DNA of 64,000 bases from Areca catechu (taxonomy: Eukaryota; Streptophyta; Magnoliopsida; Arecales; Arecaceae), in NCBI GenBank assembly GCA_021397845.1, contig CM038053.1, forward strand, positions 81,901,157 to 81,965,156, written 5' to 3'. Below the pieces are notes generated by a model that was given only the letters and a program-made list of their open reading frames with translations, was not told the DNA's origin and did no database searches. Positions 1 to 10,395 of this stretch are shown here, one piece after another; positions within the stretch are counted from its first letter, which is position 1; each line of letters starts with the position of its first letter. The translations under genes and the position numbers were made by a program.

Positions 1-450
1 ATCTCCAAGAGTGCAGTCATGGTGCATGACTCTAGCAGCAATGCCCCCAGTCTATCCGGAACCATTTTGTAACCATCCACGATTGTGAATTGAGGGAAAA
101 GAATTAACTCCCCCCTCCATCGTAACCGCTGGAAAAAGGATGGAATCGCAGGCTGGGCAACTCATTATAAATAATGGTAAGAGGGGATGCTCTAGGTAAG
201 GTACAATACACTCCTGAAAATCTAAGAGTCTCTTCCTTTTCCATCTGATCCTTTGTAGAATCTTCCCCATTCTATGGCTAGAGCCCGCCTCTGACTTAGG
301 CATCGGAGTGTCCCCCACCGGAGAAACTCCGGCCAGGGATTTATTTTATAGGTAAGCCAGGGAGTGGCCCTGCGATCCAGTAGCTCCGCCCGGTCAACAA
401 GGGACTCTACGCCAACACGATGTATCAAGTGTAGGTTATTGTATGTCACA
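1..450 (+). repeat. Fragment of a gypsy LTR (TATA, R, U5 part), left edge cut by window
   Basis: Non-coding. A TATAAATA box at 166-173 is followed about 120 bases later by a block (290-320) reading ACTTAGGCATCGGAG then TCCCCCACCGG. The same block occurs on the minus strand inside the LTR of the Tat-lineage element at 44881-44911, where it also lies downstream of that LTR's TATA box. I infer a plus-strand LTR of a related family, with the U3 mostly outside the window. The right border is not defined: no clear CA end plus primer site was found. Short open frames on the minus strand here are chance frames. Confidence 0.45.
166..173 (+). promoter_or_regulatory. TATA box of LTR fragment
   Basis: TATAAATA in the plus-strand LTR fragment, placed upstream of the conserved U5-like block at 290-320. 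Probable core promoter remnant of a retrotransposon. Confidence 0.4.
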
Positions 451-1984
451 TTTATTGGTTATCCTCTTAACCAAGGAGTGTGGAGACACTGGTATGACAT
501 GCAAGTGAAATGTATGACATTTCACTAAACGTGACCATCTACGGAGCTCCTTTATACCAAAGGGTTTCTCGTGAAGGGATATGGGTATATGTGTCCCTCA
601 GATCTGAGATCACCATGGTAGCTTGAAGCAACTCACTGTACTTTGGTGCCGGACTACCTGGATTTCTAATCCAGTGATGGAAGATTTCTGGGTGTAGTCA
701 AGTACTTATGGAGTGGTGGTGGATCAAGATAGAACTGACCTCTCCAAATAGTTTGGAGTGAATGACTCACTATATCTCAATTTAGCAAAACCTTAGCCAG
801 GGTAATTCTTGTGAGGAGTCACAAAACATGTGAGGTTGAGACATGATCTGGATAAACCAAATTAGGGTTGGCAGTGGAACCCTAGGTCATCCTGAGAATT
901 ATGAGATCAAAAAGATGAATTATACGGCAACCATATTGCAGAGGTTCTTGTGAGATGCTCTGCATCTTTGACCTATCCGAACGTCGGGTATCATTGCTAG
1001 ATGAAGACTTTGACTGGTACTGGAAATATTTCAGTGCTACCGGCTTAGTGTTCGAACCTATGGGGTCACACACCATCGAGGATTTCTATTTGATATTAAG
1101 GCTAATCAACGATTGAGAATTGTTTTCCATCACTGGAAGTCAATATGATTGACTTTGTTCCAAGTATCGATACTTGGAATTTTGCAGGTGTCAACACTTG
1201 GTGAAGTGTTGACACTTAGCAATTTTTGTGAGTCGACACTTTCTGTGACGAGCAGAATTCTAGAAAGATTCTTTGAAGGATTTTGGGGCAAGTTTTGACA
1301 TGGTTTGAATTTTGAATTCAAACCAGTTTTGGCTTTAAGGTTATTTGGTATGGTAGTCATACTTACCTTCTTGGGTTGGACCCATTTCGTATGGCCTTGA
1401 TCCTCTCTCCCATTCTCTCTCCTCATCTCTCCTCCTTCTAGTTTCTCCCTCTCCCTGTTGCCCCTACAAATGAACATCATTCAATGGCTGCAATAGATTT
1501 TTGAGAAAAACTTTGAAAAGAGAGAAGATAGAGAAGGGTTGTGAGAGGTCTAGGGATTGGGTGTGAGAATCCTAGCATTCTAGCTAGGTCTTGGGAAGAG
1601 AGTTCATTTGGAAAAGGGTTCCAGCTCTCTTTCTAGTCTTCTCAAAAGAAGAAGATCGGTCAAAGGATCCTGAAGAGCTAGCACTCCGAGGGAGTTGATT
1701 AGAGTCGAGCCCAGGTGTGGATTACCTGTAGAGGCCAGACATGTGTGTGGCTCGAGCGCCCTCCTCCTTCTACAGCTTTTCTCTAGTATAAAGGTATGGT
1801 ACTTTTATATTTATGTTTTGTCTTGATTTGATGTTATGATGCATGATATTACATTATGATAGATCCTGTTGCGGGTATATCGGTAGATCATTTAGATCTA
1901 TCTACCGAGCCTTCCGCTATGCATATTTTAAAATTATTTTAAAATACATATTTTTTGCCCTGCTTTCGTGAACGCATGTTTGCA
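451..1984 (+). repeat. Unclassified repeat, possibly an LTR ending in a damaged Met primer site
   Basis: No credible coding sequence. The right end reads GTTTGCA at 1978-1984, then two bases, then TTGGTATGC (1987-1995). This looks like an LTR end in CA followed by an initiator-Met primer site that has lost its CAGAG. Palindromic motifs lie at 1155-1255. The start of the putative LTR could not be placed. It may instead be host intergenic DNA or a rearranged junction, because LTR G begins abruptly just to the right. Confidence 0.3.
1155..1255. repeat. Cluster of near-palindromic 12-14-mers
   Basis: Within about 100 bases the sequence carries AAGTATCGATACTT, GTGTCAACACTTG, AAGTGTTGACACTT and GAGTCGACACTT. 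All are self-complementary or nearly so and centred on TCGA, TTGA or TCAA. Similar dyads of the type CGAGTCGGCTCG are arrayed in the SIRE-like LTR (44322-44768), at 35975-36360 and at 58900-59105. Confidence 0.5.
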
Positions 1985-1999
1985 TATTGGTATGCTTCA

Positions 2000-2969
2000 T
2001 AGATGCACTTCACCTTCATCTAGGGACCTCGATGAATCTATAAATACCCACCCCTCCCCTCTTGTATGCATAACTTTTGATGAATAAAATTTGAGAGCTT
2101 TTCTTTGTTTCATTGTTGCCTCTGGAAGGAGTGGGTGTGAGGCCCCTTTTTCTTTTTTTCGTGCTTGCAAACCCTAGCCGCCCAACACCTCTCCCCCTCC
2201 AACAAACCCTAGCTGCCCCATCCATACTCTAAAAGAACCTAGGATGCCTCATCAATCCTCCTTCCAAGCCATCCCAACCATCTTCTTCTAGGCCGCCAAC
2301 ACCAATCCCTCCACAAATCCTAACCCACTAGGGATTCTCTTTCCTCCTAGCCACCACCCTAAGTGCATCCAGGCATCCACTCTTCAGCCCAGGCATCTTC
2401 ATTAGTAGCCAGGCTGCCCCAACAGTCCAGGTGTCCTCCAAAGCTTCAAGCCGCCAACCCCTGCAACACCATCTTCCAACCTTCCTCCAACTCGATCTCC
2501 TGTTTCATATTTTTTCCATCTTCTTTATCTCTAACCCCCGACGTTTGCAGGATCCCTCAATGAAAATGGTTCCAGGAAGAGATTCTCCTTAACCTCGAGA
2601 CCAGCCATTAAAAAGTCAATGGATCTACGGGAAAGAGACCTAATCATCCAGGCACCGATCCGGAGTGCTGAGTGACCCCTTCTACGGTGAAGACAACATC
2701 GTTGCCTGGTATTTGCCCAAAGCCCTTCTCTTAGTTCTATTTTATTAAAGGTAAACTATCCTAATGTGTGGTTTCTTAACCCTTGTGGTCCTATTTCTCT
2801 TTGAGTGTTCTTATATGCGGGTAGTAGTAGTCTGGTCTTTACATCATCCCCTAACTATTTTTCTAGTCTTTTCGGGAACATAGTCCATATACAAAATTCT
2901 GAAATTAATTATTATCCTTAGTTTGTTGTTTTTTTGCATGTTCATCCCCATCATCATCATCTCGCATCA
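2000..2969 (+). repeat. LTR G: 5'-truncated chromovirus LTR (TATA to CA end)
   Basis: Plus-strand LTR of the same general type as LTRs B and E. It has a TATA box (2039-2046), a pyrimidine-rich transcribed part with CCACCCCTCC-like sequence, and a terminal CTCGCATCA ending at 2969. The U3 and the TG start are missing, cut near 2000. The right edge interrupts the integrase reading of minus-strand element A. The window does not show whether this is a solo LTR or the end of an element lying to the left. Confidence 0.6.
2039..2046 (+). promoter_or_regulatory. TATA box of LTR G
   Basis: TATAAATA followed by CCCACCCCTCCCCTCTTGTA, the same arrangement as in LTRs B (5646) and E (16929, 23304). Confidence 0.5.
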
Positions 2970-3431
2970 GTCATGTCTCTGCATGGTCTTAGGCAATCCT
3001 AAAACAAAATCCATACTAAGGTCTTGCCAAGGATGATCAGGTACAGGTAAAGGAGTGTAAGGACTGGTGTGCGCTGCCTGCTGTTTGGCAACAGCACAAG
3101 TTCAACATCGGCCATAATTTGGGTAATATTTGTTTTGAGGCTTGGCCAATAAAACTGGTCTTCAACTACTAGAATGGTTTTATTCCAAGCAAAATGACCA
3201 GCTAAACCTCCAATATGGGTTTCCCACTAAAAACTCTCTAATGGAGGTTCGGGGAATGCACAACTTATTTCCCTTGAAGAGGAAACCATTTTGAAGGGTA
3301 TATTCACTATGCAAACTAGATGGTCCTTGCTGAACAGATTGATAGATTTCACTAAAGTCAGGACAATTCTCATATTCCTCTTTCAGTTTGTCAAATCCTA
3401 TGACTTCAGTACTGACAGAGGTTAAGAGCAT
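2970..3431 (-). pseudogene. Integrase N-terminal fragment of element A
   Basis: Minus-strand reading includes a frame at 3431-3180 with FLFKGNKLCIPRTSIREFL, the typical end of RNase H and start of the H2C2 zinc-binding region of Ty3/gypsy integrase. Further on (about 3060-2980) another frame reads PVPDHPWQDLSMDFVLGLP, the standard start of the integrase core with the first catalytic Asp. Frames change between the two parts, so this is a pseudogene. It stops at LTR G. Confidence 0.75.
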
Positions 3432-3538
3432 AGATTGACAGCTAAGAGCATCAGCAACTCGAATTTCATTACCGGCTCAATGTTTTAAGATAAAGGTGTA
3501 AGCTTGAATATATTCTTCCCACTTGCCGTGCCTAGGGT

Positions 3539-3754
3539 TCAGTTTCTTTTGAGAACTAAGGAATCGGAGTGCTTCATTGTCAGAATATAGGATAAACTCT
3601 TGCAGTAAGAGATAGTGACTCTAATCCTTATGGATTTAACTACCGCATACAATTCTTTTTCACAAGTTGAATACTTATATTTTTCTTCATTCAACTTCTC
3701 ATTATAGAAGGCTACAGGGTGGTTCTCTTGAATTAAAACTCTCTCCAATTCCAC
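3539..3754 (-). pseudogene. RNase H fragment of element A
   Basis: The frame contains NHPVAFYNEKLNEEKYKYST and CEKELYAVVKSI, the hallmark of the RNase H region that follows RT in Ty3/gypsy elements (usual form: PVAFFSEKLN, Y-T-YDKELYA). The region to about 3850 belongs to the RT-RNase H connection but is frame-shifted. No intact active site can be traced. Confidence 0.8.
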
Positions 3755-4085
3755 TCTGGAGGCATCATAAGCACCTTAAAGATCTTTCTGAAAATAAGCA
3801 ATCTCAAATGGTGCTTGGTCTTTCTTTGATATCAAGGCTCTATCGATGGCCTTAGTCTACTTAATGTTCTCTTCCTACTACATTATGATGAGTGCGACAA
3901 TCGAACTGAGTCCCTAAATAAATCGCCTATAGAGGTAGCAAGGCCTTGGAGCTATGCACTTCATGTATATTAGTGGGTACAAGCCACTCAACTATGGACT
4001 TAATATTTTTCTGGGTTAGCAGATATTCCTTGGGGTAACGACAAGTCCTAGGAAAATGACTCTATGGTCAAGAAGTCACATTTCT

Positions 4086-4929
4086 TCAAATTGGCATAAA
4101 GGCTATCTTTTCTAAGGCTAGGCATACTTGGTGAAGATGATCTAGGTGGTCTTCCTTAGTCCTACTGTAGATAAGGATGTCATTGGAGTAGACCACAACA
4201 AATTTTCTAATGAATAATATCGAGACTTGGGTCATGATCCTCACGAAAGTACTAAGGGCATTTGAAAGACCAAAAGTCATCACTACCCATTCTTAAAGAC
4301 CATCCTTAATTATGAGTGCTATTTTCCACTCGTCCCTTGGCCTAATTCTAACTTGGTGATAACCACTCTTAAGGTTAATCTTAGAAAAAATGGTGGCTCC
4401 GGCCATCATGTCCAACATATCATCAAGATGGGGAATGGAAAAATGATACTTGACCATTATCTTATTAATGGCATAACTATCTACACACATCCTCTAAGTG
4501 CCATCCTTCTTGGGGTTCAAAAGGGCAGGTACCGTACAAGGGCTCAGGCTTTCCCTAATGAATCCCTTTTGGAGTAGATCTCCAACTTGCCTTTGTAACT
4601 CTGAATGTTTAGTGGGATTCATCCTATAATGTGGAAGGTTTGGTAGGTGGCTCATGGACTAAGTCTATGGCATGTTGAATGTCTTTTATTGGTGGGAGGT
4701 GATCAGGAAGATCTTTTGGAAACCCATCTTGAAAATCCTTCAAAAATTTTACTACTTCCTAGGACTGTTCCCTCTGGGGTCGATCCTAGACTTCCTTAGT
4801 AGTCAATATCCAAATGGGTGAACTTTCATTAATCTCTCATTCCAAATCCTTAGCAATGATCAAATGTAATCCTTGTTTCTTTTCCTTCAGATGCTAGACC
4901 GTCTTTTGGTATTGTCCTTAGGTGGTGAA
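4086..4929 (-). pseudogene. Reverse transcriptase fragment of element A
   Basis: Frames at 4490-4293 and 4283-4086 give the RT fingers and palm: MCVDSYAINKIMVKYHFSIP, GATIFSKINLKSGYHQVRI, then MTFGLSNALSTFVRIM and VVVYSNDILIYSRTKEDHL. The catalytic block normally reads Y-x-DD; here it is YSND, so one Asp is lost. Upstream, 4929-4500 reads in broken frames as the RT entry segment (FLKDFQDGFPKDLPDHLPPI). The 5' side is cut at 4929 by insertion of B. Ty3/gypsy assignment is secure; function is lost. Confidence 0.85.
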
Positions 4930-6315
4930 TGATGGGGACATTGGTCAACCTAGTTCACTATGGGTCCCTGAGTTTTGAGTCCCTTAGCCATGATTCAAAT
5001 TTTATCTTTAAGTCCAATAATCTAGCTATGTTAGCCATTTATGTCCTGTAATAATGTGAGTCAATTAGATTCACTAAGTTCAATTGAATCTATTTGTATT
5101 ATTCGGCCTACTTTGAGTCTTGTCAATTAGGCCTCTTTGAGTCTTGTAATTACTTTTATTCAAGTCATATTCAAGAGGGGGACCATTGCACCCACACTCA
5201 AGTCACCAGCCCAGCATCTGGACTTCCTTCATGCTGCCCAAGTCCTCCAGGAGAAGCGCCCCGGCATACCAGCCCACAAGAATTCATGAAGTGGCACCCC
5301 AGGCCCAAGTCCAAGTTCCTGGCATCCTCATTCTATCAAACCATGACGCCCTCAGGCCTATTCTTACCTTTGGTGCCCCTCCAAGCCAGTCCAACAAGGT
5401 TGGTGCCTAAGTCCAAGCCCAACAAGGAGTGGAAAAGTCAAAGCAGTCCAAGAGAATTTCATCCCAGCCCAAGCCCATAAGGAACTTTTGACCAAGTCAA
5501 ACAAGGAGAGAAGACCAATTCTAACAAGGAGATCCTATTTTATTTCTACTCAAATTGTGTACTCCTAGTTCTAGGCCACTTTGTAATTTTTCTCCCTATC
5601 AAATCTTGTATTCCTATCCTAACTAGGAGAGGGCATGGGAACATCTATAAATACCCCACCCCTCCACCCTTTTTGTAACTAATGATTGAATTATTATGAT
5701 GAATTTCTCTTGAGTTTTTCTCAAAGTTATGTTTGAATTTTTGTGTGATTAAGGGTATTTGTGTGATCCCTCAGGATTTCTTTGTGATCCTTGCACCCTG
5801 CCTCCAAGCAGCCAGCCCTCTTCATTCCTTGGCCACCCTCTTCAAACTTCTTCCTTCTCTTCTTCTTTCAGTGATTTAGCCTTCTTTTTCCTTATTTTCT
5901 AACCTGTGTTAGGTGATTTGCAGGTCCCTCAGAGTTCATGAATCCAAGGATTCCATCTGACCAGCTTTCGGGCCACCGGATTGAAAGCCACGAATCCGCA
6001 GGATCGATAGCTTTGTTTTCCAAGCCGCATCCAAGAGCATAGAGCGAACTCTTCTTGGATTCATTTTCAATTTCTACTAGGTACACCCCCTAGACTCCTC
6101 TGGTAGTGGTATTGCAGAAGTGCTAGTCCTAATCAGGGCTTCTTAGCCTTAGCGATCTTGTTTCTTCACTTTTAGGATTTTTTTCTGCATGCCTGTGCTT
6201 CAAATTTTCTATAGAATTCCTTACTTAATATCCTGGCTTGAAATTTGGGATAAAAATTCATAACTTAATTCCTAAATACAAAAAATAATCGACATGCATG
6301 AATCATCATGTATCA
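4930..6315 (+). repeat. LTR B, 5' copy
   Basis: Starts TGATGGGGACATTGG and ends ATGTATCA, immediately before a Met primer site. TATA box at 5646-5653. It matches 24317-25699 along its length with scattered substitutions and small indels. A 128-residue open frame at 5094-5480 lies in its U3 and is not credible as a gene. Confidence 0.9.
5646..5653 (+). promoter_or_regulatory. TATA box of LTR B (5' copy)
   Basis: TATAAATA followed by CCCCACCCCTCC. The 3' copy has decayed to TTTAAATA near 25030. Confidence 0.6.
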
Positions 6316-6318
6316 GTT

Positions 6319-6330
6319 TGGTAGCAGAGC
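6319..6330 (+). other. Primer-binding site of element B (initiator tRNA-Met)
   Basis: TGGTAGCAGAGC, one base off TGGTATCAGAGC (complement of the 3' end of initiator tRNA-Met), three bases after the LTR end. Confidence 0.8.
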
Positions 6331-7560
6331 ATATTTTAGGGCTAGTTTCTACATCCCATATTTCTATACATGGTCTATTGTTTTTATTATTTCTACATGT
6401 TGGTAAATTAAAAAACCTTTATTTTTTTTATGGATTCCTCATAATGGATAGTATTTTTTATAATTTTCTCATAATTTATTTCTGCATATATAATTTTCTC
6501 ATTCCTATCTTTTTCTGCCTTAAAAACTTTTGCATCCTATCTCAGCATTAGGGGTCTGATTTTCGATCTATTTTGTAAACATAAGGATTTTATTTTTGTT
6601 GAAATTTGCATGACAACTCTTTGTGTAGTCTTTATAATTTTCATAATTTTTAATTATTTTTAATAAATAAAATATATAATTTTTTGCATCTTAAAAACCC
6701 TAACAGAAATCTTAAACTTCTGCGCACTATCTGAAACCCTAGGTTTGCATTATTATCCAAATTCTTATCTGCATAAAATTTAGTAGGGGTCATCCTCACT
6801 GTTCATCCTCTGTCCTAAAATTTTTCTTGTTTTTTTATGCATCAAAAACCTTACCAATTTTGCATTGAATAAAACCCTAATTTCAGTTCTACATACTTAA
6901 CTAAACCAAACCTAATCAACTTCCAACCCTACCTCACCAAGCCCAACTTTTGTTTGTTAACTTAACCCACTTAAACTTAATTTGCCATCTCATAAATAAA
7001 AAAAAAAAAAATAAATTTCTGATTGTTTTAGATTGCATTAGGTCCATTGAATGTCATCATTTCATTAACTAATCTTAAGATATTTTTCTATCTCAGATCA
7101 GGGTAGGATTTCATCACCTGTCCTAGGCCCAAAATAACTACCTAGCATCAGAACCCAAGCCTTAACTAAATTAATTAGCAACCTAATTGCTCTAGTGAGC
7201 TTAGGGACACCAACAAGTCGGGTCTGAATTGTGTGGACCAACTAGTGTACTTAATTTCCCAGCTATTACTGAAAACTGGTGTCTAAGGCTAGAGGTCCGG
7301 AGGCAAATGCCCTAAGTGGACTGGTGGTTTTTAATTAGGACCCTGTCACAAGCAGGGGAGCCTTCCACCACCCCACCTCTTACCTGGCCAGTGGAAGGAG
7401 TAGATGCTGAGTTAAGTGTTAGTCGAGTAGACCCATTCAAATTTGGCTCTAGGTCTAGTAAACTGTAGTCCAATTTCATCTTGAGTGCTTGACTGCATCC
7501 TACCACCTTGCTTGTTTGATTGCATGACCACTAGACTAGGGACCAAATATCAACAGTCTA
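6331..7560 (+). other. Leader of element B, non-coding
   Basis: AT-rich first half with no gene. The second half (7080-7500) holds the leader block shared with C, E, K and, reversed, A and H: GACACCAACAAGTCGGGTCTG, then GGTGTCTAAGGCTAGAGGTCC, then TACCTGGCCAG. Its role is unknown; packaging or translation control would be reasonable guesses. Confidence 0.6.
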
Positions 7561-7579
7561 AACCCCAACCTAGTTCAGC

Positions 7580-8729
7580 CATGGACTCCAACTTTGAAAC
7601 ATTCATGAAGGCCTTGACTGAATGATTTGATCGAATGGACCACAAGCTTGACCAATCCAATACCCATTAACCACCCAACTAAACCATAAGCTTGACCAAT
7701 CCAATACCCAATTGACTGCCTAAATAACCCAATTGAATCCTAGATTTGACCAAATGGCCCAATTGAATAACCAAACAATCCATAGGATTTACCAGTTAAC
7801 CAATAGGCTTGACCAATTACCCAAAAGGTATGGCCAGGTAGGAGATCGATTAGGAACCTTAGAGGATAACCATAGGACCCATACTATACCTAAACTCAAG
7901 TTACCTAGGAGAGCCCCACACCCTGATTCCATATCCTATGAACCTAGTTCCTATGTACCTAAACCTTTTGAACCCATATCCCATAGCCCCAAGCCCACAT
8001 CCTATAAGCCCAAGAGATCTACAACCTTTAGGTTCGAGCCCCTATCCTATGAACCCAAGGAACCCCTAATCTCTAGGTATCAGCCTAGTATCAGTCAGGT
8101 TTCCCTTAGTCATCCTGAATCCCATAAGATCAATACCTTTAGATATGAGCCTAGTGTTAGTCCACTTCCCTTTAATCAACCTAAACCCTTTAGGACTAGT
8201 GCCCCTAGTCCAGGACCAGATCCTACTTAGCCCAACCCGAGCCAACCCGAGCCAACCCCAGCCCAGTACCACTATGGTCCGTAGGGAAGATAGAGGCAAG
8301 TCTATAAAGGTTCAGAAGAGTTCCAATCTTCCAAGAGTGTATTTTAGATGTCGCAAACTAGGCCATTTTGTTAGCCAATGTCCAGTAAGTACCCTACACC
8401 TAGGTGAGCTAGATGAAGATGAGTCTGAACCCAATGTAGAAGTATATGAGGCTGATCCAAGTCTGGTAAAGGAATATGAAGCTGATGAGAGCTTAGTGGA
8501 TGAGTATGAGGGAGAAGAGGAGTTTCTTATAGAAGACCTAAAATTAATTGACCTAGTAGATACCCAGGTAGAAGCCAACCTAGAATTAACTGACCCTGAC
8601 CATACCCAGACTGAAGCCAATCTACAATTAGCTGATCCTGACCACACCCAAACTGAACCTGTAGCGAGAGTACAGTTGGAGGAAGAGAACCCATATACTA
8701 TTGTTAGAATCTACCCGAGGAGCTACTAG
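7580..8729 (+). pseudogene. Gag-like reading of element B with unusual repeats and a zinc knuckle
   Basis: Starts at ATG 7580 (MDSNFETFMKALTE, then a stop). Readable parts in order are: (1) a Gln/Leu-rich N-terminus with repeated NQ-LDQL-like units, probably coiled-coil (7733-7860); (2) a Pro/Tyr-rich stretch repeating SYEP, SYVPKP, SYKPK (about 7910-8225); (3) in another frame, a zinc knuckle YFRCRKLGHFVSQCP (about 8340-8385), missing the first Cys; (4) an acidic linker VEVYEADPSLVKEYEADESL with near-tandem TQ-EANL-L-DPDH repeats (8430-8660). No classical retrotrans_gag core is visible, unlike K and A. At least one frameshift separates parts 2 and 3. Confidence 0.65.
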
Positions 8730-8906
8730 AAGAAAGCCAAATTATAGAGCCCAGTCCTAAATTTCATGAACCAGAAGACCTTATTGAGGATTTGGCTTAT
8801 CAGTACCCTCAGGATGAATCCCCTTCTATAGTTCCTATTGAAGATCTCTTCCCTTAGATTAGTGACCCATTCTTCCATTATGCAGACCCTGTAGATATAC
8901 CTCAAC
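8730..8906 (+). pseudogene. Acidic linker tail of element B, cut by insertion of C
   Basis: Continues the Gag-like region (EESQIIEPSPKFHEPEDLIE, then PIEDLFP-ISDPFF). A matching PIEDLFPKIIDPSFHSMD occurs in K at about 41510-41570, and ISDPFFHYADP-like sequence in E near 21280. The reading stops at 8906 where TCAAC is duplicated; it resumes at 15227. Confidence 0.65.
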
Positions 8907-10221
8907 TGGTGTGGACACCAGAAGCCGAAAGAAACTTCACTCCAACAAGGTTAGCCTTATCCCAATTTGGATCGAAGATAATTAGGTTACCTTGTATCCT
9001 TTAGTTCAAAAATATTTTATTTTCAAGAGTCATTTCCTTTTCAAGAGTCCTGTAATAATTTTGAGTTTCAAATCAAGAGTGTTTATTGAGTCCTGTATTA
9101 CTTTAAAATTTCATTTCTTGTAAGTCCATTTCAAGTTTTAAAGTCTAGGTCAAGTCAGTTCAGTTGAGTTAAGTCTAATTCAGTTGAGTTAAGTCTAATC
9201 AAGTCTTAAAGCCATAAAAGCCAGTAACAAGACTCAAATTCTAGACCCCAGATTTGACCACATGAAGAAGAGAAGATACATCAACCAAGCAAGAGAAAAG
9301 GACCATCAACTAGGACCACTGGCGCCACATGTCATTCTTATCCAAGTAGAAGACCACCTCACCATGCCACGTCATCAGGTGAAACTTCACCAGCCACCTC
9401 ATCACCCTTTGGGCGCCAACAAGGGAGATTCAATTCAAGGAGGTTGGCCACATCCCTCCAAGTCCTCCACCAAATCCTCCAACCCCCCCCCACATCCCTC
9501 CAAACTCTCCACCAAATCCTCCACCCCCCTTGTAATCCTCCTCGATTTGGGGAGTTTTTAAATTTCAAAAGCTAGCTTTGTGAGGCTATTAAAGGCCTTG
9601 GACACCCATTGTAAAGGGGATGGATTTTGATGAGATGAATGAAAAATGAAGTTTGAAGTGAAGTTGTCTTGAGTTTTATGTGTGAAATTTTTCCTATCTT
9701 CTTCTTCCACGCCCAAAGCCACTCTTTTCCCTAGCAATTCATCATCCAAGCTCAAGGCAAAGGCATTGGAGTCGGCCAGATCTTCTGCAATTTTTTTTTT
9801 GTTCACAAATCCTCCTAACCTTTCTTTACATATGTCTCTTTCTTCCTTAACCTTTGATCTTCAATTGCAGGTCCTTCGAGGTCTTTGAGTTGAGAACCGG
9901 GTTCCCCCTTGACATGAACCGACAGACTGAAGTCCAAGTCCAGAGTTCTGATCTTTGTTATCCAAGTCCTCCAGTCCAGAGCGTTGGTAGTTTCAAGGTA
10001 TGAATCAAAGAAGGTTGGAAAGCTCATCAAGGTAAGTCCATAATCATTAGCCCCTATTATCTAGATCTTCTTCTTCTTAGTTTAGGATTGTGTCTAATCA
10101 AGTAAAAGTTCCATTTCATGTAATCCTTAAGTCTTATTATGATGAGTACAATGCTAGTGTAATTTGGTTTCATTGCTCTACAAACCATAATCTAAACATT
10201 AATCATATGCGTGCCGCATCA
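8907..10221 (+). repeat. LTR C, 5' copy
   Basis: Starts TGGTGTGGACACCAGAAG and ends GTGCCGCATCA. It contains a C-rich mini-repeat (CCTCCACCAAATCCTCC units, about 9460-9540). The core promoter is weak: TATTAAAGG near 9589 is the best candidate. Confidence 0.9.
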
Positions 10222-10395
10222 TTCTTGGTATCAGAGCGTACGGTGCCGCATCAAATTGGTATCAGGAATGATGCGTGGAGCCAGAGGATGAGGGAAAAGT
10301 ATGGTCTTGATACCTCCGAGTTCACATACAACCCAGCAGAGCGCAAACCCCTGAGCTTGACTCGACGGAGTCGAGTTCTCCCCACCTCAGGAGAA
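10222..10395 (+). other. Collapsed internal region between LTR C and LTR D
   Basis: After LTR C come a perfect Met primer site (10226-10237), a copy of an LTR-end-like GTGCCGCATCA with a second partial primer site TGGTATCAG (10257-10265), and about 130 bases. Those bases end in the usual chromovirus pol tail (frame LSLTRRSRVLPTSGE) and polypurine tract CAGGAGAA directly before LTR D. So primer site and polypurine tract are only about 130 bases apart. This is expected after a large internal deletion, or after recombination between neighbouring elements. Confidence 0.6.
10226..10237 (+). other. Primer-binding site of element C
   Basis: TGGTATCAGAGC, perfect complement of the initiator tRNA-Met 3' end, four bases after LTR C. 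Confidence 0.85.

Noticed and set aside
1130..1480. A 116-codon minus-strand frame with a hydrophilic N-terminus
   Set aside because: No domain; part of it translates the palindromic motif cluster (1155-1255), and the flanks are LTR-like.
2363..2563. Small plus-strand frame of 66 codons
   Set aside because: Inside the transcribed part of LTR G, without homology or a conserved counterpart in other LTRs.
5094..5480. A 128-codon plus-strand frame
   Set aside because: Lies in the U3 of LTR B; the homologous region of the 3' LTR (24483-24819) is broken into different frames.
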